Shown here: piece by piece, positions 60,678-64,000 of the stretch
Layout of the letters: each line of letters opens with the position of its first letter
Numbering within the stretch: the first letter of the stretch is position 1
DNA from: Amycolatopsis mediterranei
Lineage (GTDB): Bacteria; Actinomycetota; Actinomycetes; Mycobacteriales; Pseudonocardiaceae
Length of the DNA stretch: 64,000 nucleotides
Reading direction: 5' to 3'
NCBI RefSeq assembly: GCF_026017845.1
Contig: NZ_CP100416.1
Span: 5,886,158 to 5,950,157, forward strand
Notes under the pieces: model-generated
Told to the model about the DNA's origin: nothing
Databases searched by the model: none
The model's input: only the letters and a program-made list of their open reading frames with translations
Program-made: the position numbers and the translations under genes

Positions 60678-61925
60678 TCACCCCATCGTGTGACCGGCCG
60701 GCCCGGATCGGGTGAGCATCGGCACCGAGACGAAGTCCGCGAGTGCCTGCTGGCCGGCGGCGTTCGCGTGGATGCCGTCCCCGTTGTCGTAGGCCGGCCG
60801 GATGCTGTTCGGTTTCAGGGGATCGGCCAGCACCGTGTCGAAGTCGACGACGCCGGAACACGTTCCGCCGCAGGTGTTCCAGCGCTCGACGAACAGCGCG
60901 ATCTCGTGCCGGGCCAGGTTCGCCTGGTCGCCGTACCCCGGCCTCGGCGTGCTCGGCGTGACGTACACCGAGATCCCGGCCGCTCGCAGCCGCGCGAACA
61001 CCGAACGGTAGCTGTCGAGGATCGTCGCCGCGTCGCAGCCGTACGCCAGGTCGTTGGTTCCGTAGTAGTAGAGGACGGCCGTGACGCCGTGCAGCGCCAG
61101 GACGTCCCGGTCCAGCCGGCTCGCCGCATCCAGGCCCGCGACCGAGGGCGGCATCCCCGGGCACGAGCGGGCGCTCGTCGTGCCGGAGACGCCGGCGTTG
61201 GCCACGGCGAGCGGCGCGGACGAGGTGACGATCCGCCGCGCCAGGTCGTCGGTCCACCGGCGGTTCGTGCCGGGCTCGGTGCAGCCGGAGCCACAATTGG
61301 TGCTGCCGATGCCGTCGACGACCGAGCTGCCGAACGGGACGACGACGCCCCGCAAAGCCGCGTTGTGCACGTCGACGGCGCTGACGACGTACGTGGCGCC
61401 CACCGTGGCCGTGAAGGCGTCGCCCGAAGCGTCGCCGGCGTGGTCGCCCGAGCCCGGCGGCGTCAGGTAGTTGTCGCGCAACGCCGCGCCGTGGCGGCCG
61501 GGCACGGCGGTCCCGTCGACCGCCATGCTCACCGCGAGGTCGGAGTCCGGGCGCGTCGCGAGCCGCGTCTCGTCGCTCCAGACCTCGCCACCCGCCGGGA
61601 TCGTGACGGCGGGCCGCCCGAAGAAGGTCAGGTCACGGACCCCGGTGACGGCGGCGCCGCCCGCGCTCGGCCCGGCGGTGGCGTGCCCGATGGTCAGCGG
61701 CCCGGTGCCGAAGGTGTTCTGGAACCGGACGCGCACCGCGTCGCCGCCCTGGCTGAGGTGGGTGATCATCCGCAGCGACTGGCCGGTGACCGCCGTGTCG
61801 GCCCGGCCGTCCTGGGACTGCGCCCACGACGTGAACCACGTCCGGCCGGCCCCGGCGGCGCCCGGAGCGGAGACGACGGCGGCCGCGGCCACGGACACCG
61901 CGGCGAGGACGGCGAACCTGCGCAC
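60678..61925 (-). CDS. secreted SGNH/GDSL hydrolase
   Basis: GTG 61925, with GGGAGG just upstream, is preferred to GTG 61943. The 415-residue protein has a Sec signal (ending GAAGA), an N-terminal beta domain (about 25-170) and an SGNH domain. Block I reads PFGSSVVDGIG, with Ser where Asp usually precedes the nucleophile serine; block III is YGTNDLAY and block V DGIHANAAGQ. Such enzymes deacetylate or de-esterify sugars, lipids or plant polymers; the substrate is not evident. It is monocistronic. Confidence 0.88.
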   Translation of the reverse strand: MRRFAVLAAVSVAAAAVVSAPGAAGAGRTWFTSWAQSQDGRADTAVTGQSLRMITHLSQGGDAVRVRFQNTFGTGPLTIGHATAGPSAGGAAVTGVRDLTFFGRPAVTIPAGGEVWSDETRLATRPDSDLAVSMAVDGTAVPGRHGAALRDNYLTPPGSGDHAGDASGDAFTATVGATYVVSAVDVHNAALRGVVVPFGSSVVDGIGSTNCGSGCTEPGTNRRWTDDLARRIVTSSAPLAVANAGVSGTTSARSCPGMPPSVAGLDAASRLDRDVLALHGVTAVLYYYGTNDLAYGCDAATILDSYRSVFARLRAAGISVYVTPSTPRPGYGDQANLARHEIALFVERWNTCGGTCSGVVDFDTVLADPLKPNSIRPAYDNGDGIHANAAGQQALADFVSVPMLTRSGPAGHTMG

Positions 61926-62052
61926 GGCGCCTCCCGAGTCCACAAAGGACGTACGACGAAGTACTGCCTGCCGATCGTAAGCAGCCGGTCACGGAAGCGA
62001 CAAGGTTTTGTCCGATCTTGTCAGCGGCGGCGGTCTCCGGTTCGATGGCGGC

Positions 62053-62295
62053 ATGACCGAACCCCGCATCTTCGGCGATCCGTACGAAACCCCGGACGGG
62101 ACGACGGTGGTGCCGGTCCACCGGCCGGTCGGCGTGTTCGCGGTCCGCGACGGCCAGGCCCAGTGGGCACCGGCGGTCGACGCCACCCGCGTCGCCCTGC
62201 TGGGCGTGGGCATCGGACTGGTCGCCGCCACCCTCGCCGGGATCGCCATGGTGCACCGGCCGCCGTGGCCGGACCTGCGCGCACGCCGGCGCTAG
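62053..62295 (+). CDS. short GerW-like membrane protein
   Basis: The 80-residue protein reads PYETPDGTTVVPVHRPVGVF, then AVRDGQAQWAPAVDATRVAL, followed by one transmembrane helix and a basic end. This matches the ends of GerW/YtfJ-type sporulation-associated proteins but lacks their glycine-rich middle, so it is a natural short form or an internal deletion. The ATG at 62053 has only a weak ribosome-binding site. Its stop overlaps the convergent GH25 stop within CTAG. Confidence 0.6.
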   Translation: MTEPRIFGDPYETPDGTTVVPVHRPVGVFAVRDGQAQWAPAVDATRVALLGVGIGLVAATLAGIAMVHRPPWPDLRARRR

Positions 62296-63089
62296 CCCTT
62301 CGCCAGCGCCTGCACCCGGCCGAGCGGGCCGTTGTAGTAGTTCTGGTCCCCCGGCAGGCTGCCGGCGCGGGCGAACTGCCAGATGCTCTGCTTCTCCCAC
62401 CCGGCCGGCAGTTCCCCGACGTCCGGGCCGTAGCGCGCCAGCCACAGCGGATCGGTGTTCCCGAAGCGGGCCGTGTTGCCCGTGCACTGCTTCCACCAGG
62501 CCGTGCTCGTGTAGATCAACGCACTGCGCTTGACCTTCGCCAGGTACGTGCGGGTGAAGTCCGCGATCCACGCCGTCAGGTCGGCCGGGTTCTTGCCGTA
62601 GCAGACGTCGCCGTACGGGTTGTACTCGATGTCGAGCGCGCCGGGCAGCGTGGTGCCGTCCGCGCGCCAGCCGCCGCCGTTGGCGATGAAGTACTCCGCC
62701 TGCTCGGCGCCGCCCGAGACGTCCGGGCGGGCGAAGTGGTAGGCGCCGCGGATGATGCCCGCCGCGTGCGCGCCGTCGTACTGCTGCCCGAACTGCGGGT
62801 TGACGAACCCGGTGCCCTCGGTCGCCTTGACGTAGGTGAACTTCGCCCCGGCGCCGGCCGCGGCGGCCCAGTCGACCGGGCCCTGGTGCCCGCTGACGTC
62901 GTGCCCGAGCGTCTGCCCGGGCGGGTCGGCCCGCGGAGTGCCCTGGACGCCTTCGTGACGGGCGATCTGGGTTCCCGCGTAGTTCGTGTCGGCCAGGGCA
63001 TAGCCGGCTCGGGCGGGCGTCGCGACCACCACCGCCGCGAACACCGCCAGCGCGGTCGCACCCGCCAGCCCCGCCACGGTTCGGTTCAT
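62292..63089 (-). CDS. secreted GH25 muramidase (lysozyme)
   Basis: The start at 63089 is chosen because it opens directly on a Sec signal (MNRTVAGLAGATALAVFAAV, ending ARA); ATGs at 63128 and 63167 are less likely. The 265-residue enzyme has the GH25 barrel with the strand LGHDVSGHQGPVDW, TYVKATEG, YHFARPD and the catalytic D-x-E in ALDIEYNPYG. It cleaves beta-1,4 bonds in peptidoglycan, either for wall turnover or against competitors. Confidence 0.92.
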   Translation of the reverse strand: MNRTVAGLAGATALAVFAAVVVATPARAGYALADTNYAGTQIARHEGVQGTPRADPPGQTLGHDVSGHQGPVDWAAAAGAGAKFTYVKATEGTGFVNPQFGQQYDGAHAAGIIRGAYHFARPDVSGGAEQAEYFIANGGGWRADGTTLPGALDIEYNPYGDVCYGKNPADLTAWIADFTRTYLAKVKRSALIYTSTAWWKQCTGNTARFGNTDPLWLARYGPDVGELPAGWEKQSIWQFARAGSLPGDQNYYNGPLGRVQALAKG

Positions 63090-63182
63090 CCGGGCTCCGA
63101 TCTCGGTAGCAGCAGGTCCGAAATCCATGCTGCCCGCCGTGCCCGGTCCCCGCGAGGCTTGTGTCACCCGATGCAGTGATCT

Positions 63183-64000
63183 TCAGAGTTCGGTGGTGAT
63201 GATCGCCTCGACGAGCACTTCCCCGGCCGGGGTGAGCTCGACGACGCCCGGCCGCAACCGGACGAGGCCACGCGAAGCCAGCGAGCGGAACTTGCCCAGC
63301 CACGGTTCCGCGAACAGCGACCGCCCGGGGAACCGGGCGGAGTGCAGGGAATCCCGCAGCGGCTGCAACGTCGTCAGCGCCATCTTGACGGCCCGGGCCG
63401 CCTGCGCCTCGGGCGTGAACCGCGTCGCCGACCCCAGCGGGATCCGGCCGGAGAGCACGGTTTCGGGGTAGCGGCGGGAGTTCACGTCGGTGATCGCCTC
63501 GGACGCGCGGCAGCTCGAGCTGCCGCCCAGCCCGATCGCGACTTCGGCCTCCTGCTTGTCCTGGTCGACCATGATGGACTTCCACTTCTCCGGCCCGAGG
63601 CCGTCGCGCGCGAAGTACATCGTCGGGTGCTCGGTGTACCCGGCCGCGCGCAGCCCCTCGGTGAGCAGTTCCCGCATCTGGTACTGCTCGCCGAGCGTGG
63701 GCCAGCGGTGCCCGTCGCGCACCAGCTTGTCCCGGTAGGACGGCAGCTGCCACGCCGCCGGCTTCTCCCCGGTGACGCCGGTGCGGGTGTCGCTGTAGGA
63801 CGCCAGGTGCAGCTTCGTGCACACCACCGCCGTGACTTCGTTCTCCAGCACGACGTCCAGGTCGCGGCGGACGCTGTCGAGCGTCTGGTCGAGCAGGCCG
63901 TACATGAGGTCGATGCTCACCCACTCGAAGCCGGCCGCCGTCGCGTTGCGGACGAAGTCGACGCACATCTGCGCGGTGTGCTCGCGGCCGCACAGCTCGA
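63183..64000 (-). CDS. HemN-like radical SAM enzyme, 3' part (5' end outside window)
   Basis: The frame is open past the right edge, so only the C-terminal 272 residues are seen; an internal ATG at 63968 is not the start. The stretch AAGFEWVSIDLMYGLLDQTL matches the barrel of coproporphyrinogen III oxidase-like (HemN/HemW) enzymes, and the end is the HemN C-terminal domain with GLGGSSSCRASEAITDVNSR and winged-helix-like LASRGLVRLRPGVVELTPAG. The CxxxCxxC cluster motif lies off the window. Similar enzymes act in haem synthesis, haem trafficking or methylation. Confidence 0.85.
   Translation of the reverse strand, partial: ELCGREHTAQMCVDFVRNATAAGFEWVSIDLMYGLLDQTLDSVRRDLDVVLENEVTAVVCTKLHLASYSDTRTGVTGEKPAAWQLPSYRDKLVRDGHRWPTLGEQYQMRELLTEGLRAAGYTEHPTMYFARDGLGPEKWKSIMVDQDKQEAEVAIGLGGSSSCRASEAITDVNSRRYPETVLSGRIPLGSATRFTPEAQAARAVKMALTTLQPLRDSLHSARFPGRSLFAEPWLGKFRSLASRGLVRLRPGVVELTPAGEVLVEAIITTEL

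Overview
The DNA is uniformly GC-rich, uses GTG starts often, and encodes ROK, LysR, MarR and SigE-family regulators, Tat and Sec secreted glycosidases, NB-ARC/TPR proteins, EACC1-caspase genes and a GerW-like protein. This points to a soil actinomycete. The CsxA-type exo-glucosaminidase and overall gene style fit the Pseudonocardiaceae, for example Amycolatopsis, but that placement is inference. The window is a chromosomal segment in which an accessory island on the left meets an ordinary saprophytic region on the right.

Region 1 (1-11.4 kb) is a worn integration hot spot. It holds two NB-ARC/TPR STAND-type genes, two different tRNA 3'-end fragments (att-like, 2093-2125 and 4965-4996), a tyrosine integrase whose N-terminal half is replaced by an IS21 IstB fragment, a lower-GC DUF6294-like gene, abutting IS1380 and IS630 remnants, an EACC1-caspase pair carrying a frameshift and an in-frame amber codon, and a single-pass membrane protein. 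The mix resembles the conflict or programmed-cell-death modules of multicellular bacteria, here partly decayed.

Region 2 (11.4-28 kb) is a secreted polysaccharide-degrading region: a Tat-exported phosphoesterase, GH16 and GH10 enzymes next to a ROK regulator, GH20 hexosaminidase, GH2 exo-glucosaminidase, GH8 chitosanase/glucanase, and two secreted TIM-barrel isomerase-like paralogues in an operon with GH8. GH2 and GH8 are divergent and end in the same FN3 plus carbohydrate-binding module pair.

Region 3 (28-37.7 kb) has two enolase-superfamily paralogues flanking a LacI regulator, an NMT1/SsuA-type ABC importer, an OmpR-type two-component system and a secreted DUF1996 protein. A palindrome of the form GATGTG-N6-CACATC occurs in the GH2/GH8, enolase/ABC and two-component/DUF1996 intergenic regions, and a LacI palindrome GAAAGCGCTTTC occurs twice. 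Together these tie regions 2 and 3 into probable shared regulons for chitosan or related glycan use.

Region 4 (37.7-43.1 kb) has a lipoprotein, a MarR regulator with two operators facing an alpha/beta hydrolase, a second MarR with an MFS exporter, and an aquaporin-like channel coupled to an unrecorded CxxC microprotein.

Region 5 (43.3-54.1 kb) is a catabolic cluster: a Rieske-ThDP fusion enzyme facing a conserved unknown gene across a long inverted repeat, then a compact six-gene operon (cyclase-family hydrolase, FAD monooxygenase, VOC dioxygenase, FAH-family hydrolase, SDR, alpha/beta hydrolase), with a divergent LysR gene and an MFS transporter. It reads as a ring-hydroxylating, meta-cleaving pathway of unknown substrate.

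Region 6 (54.1-64 kb) has a sugar ABC importer operon, a SigE-family sigma factor with an S53 peptidase, a ClpX-type zinc-finger protein, an SGNH hydrolase, a truncated GerW-like protein, a GH25 muramidase and the 3' part of a HemN-like radical SAM gene cut by the window edge.
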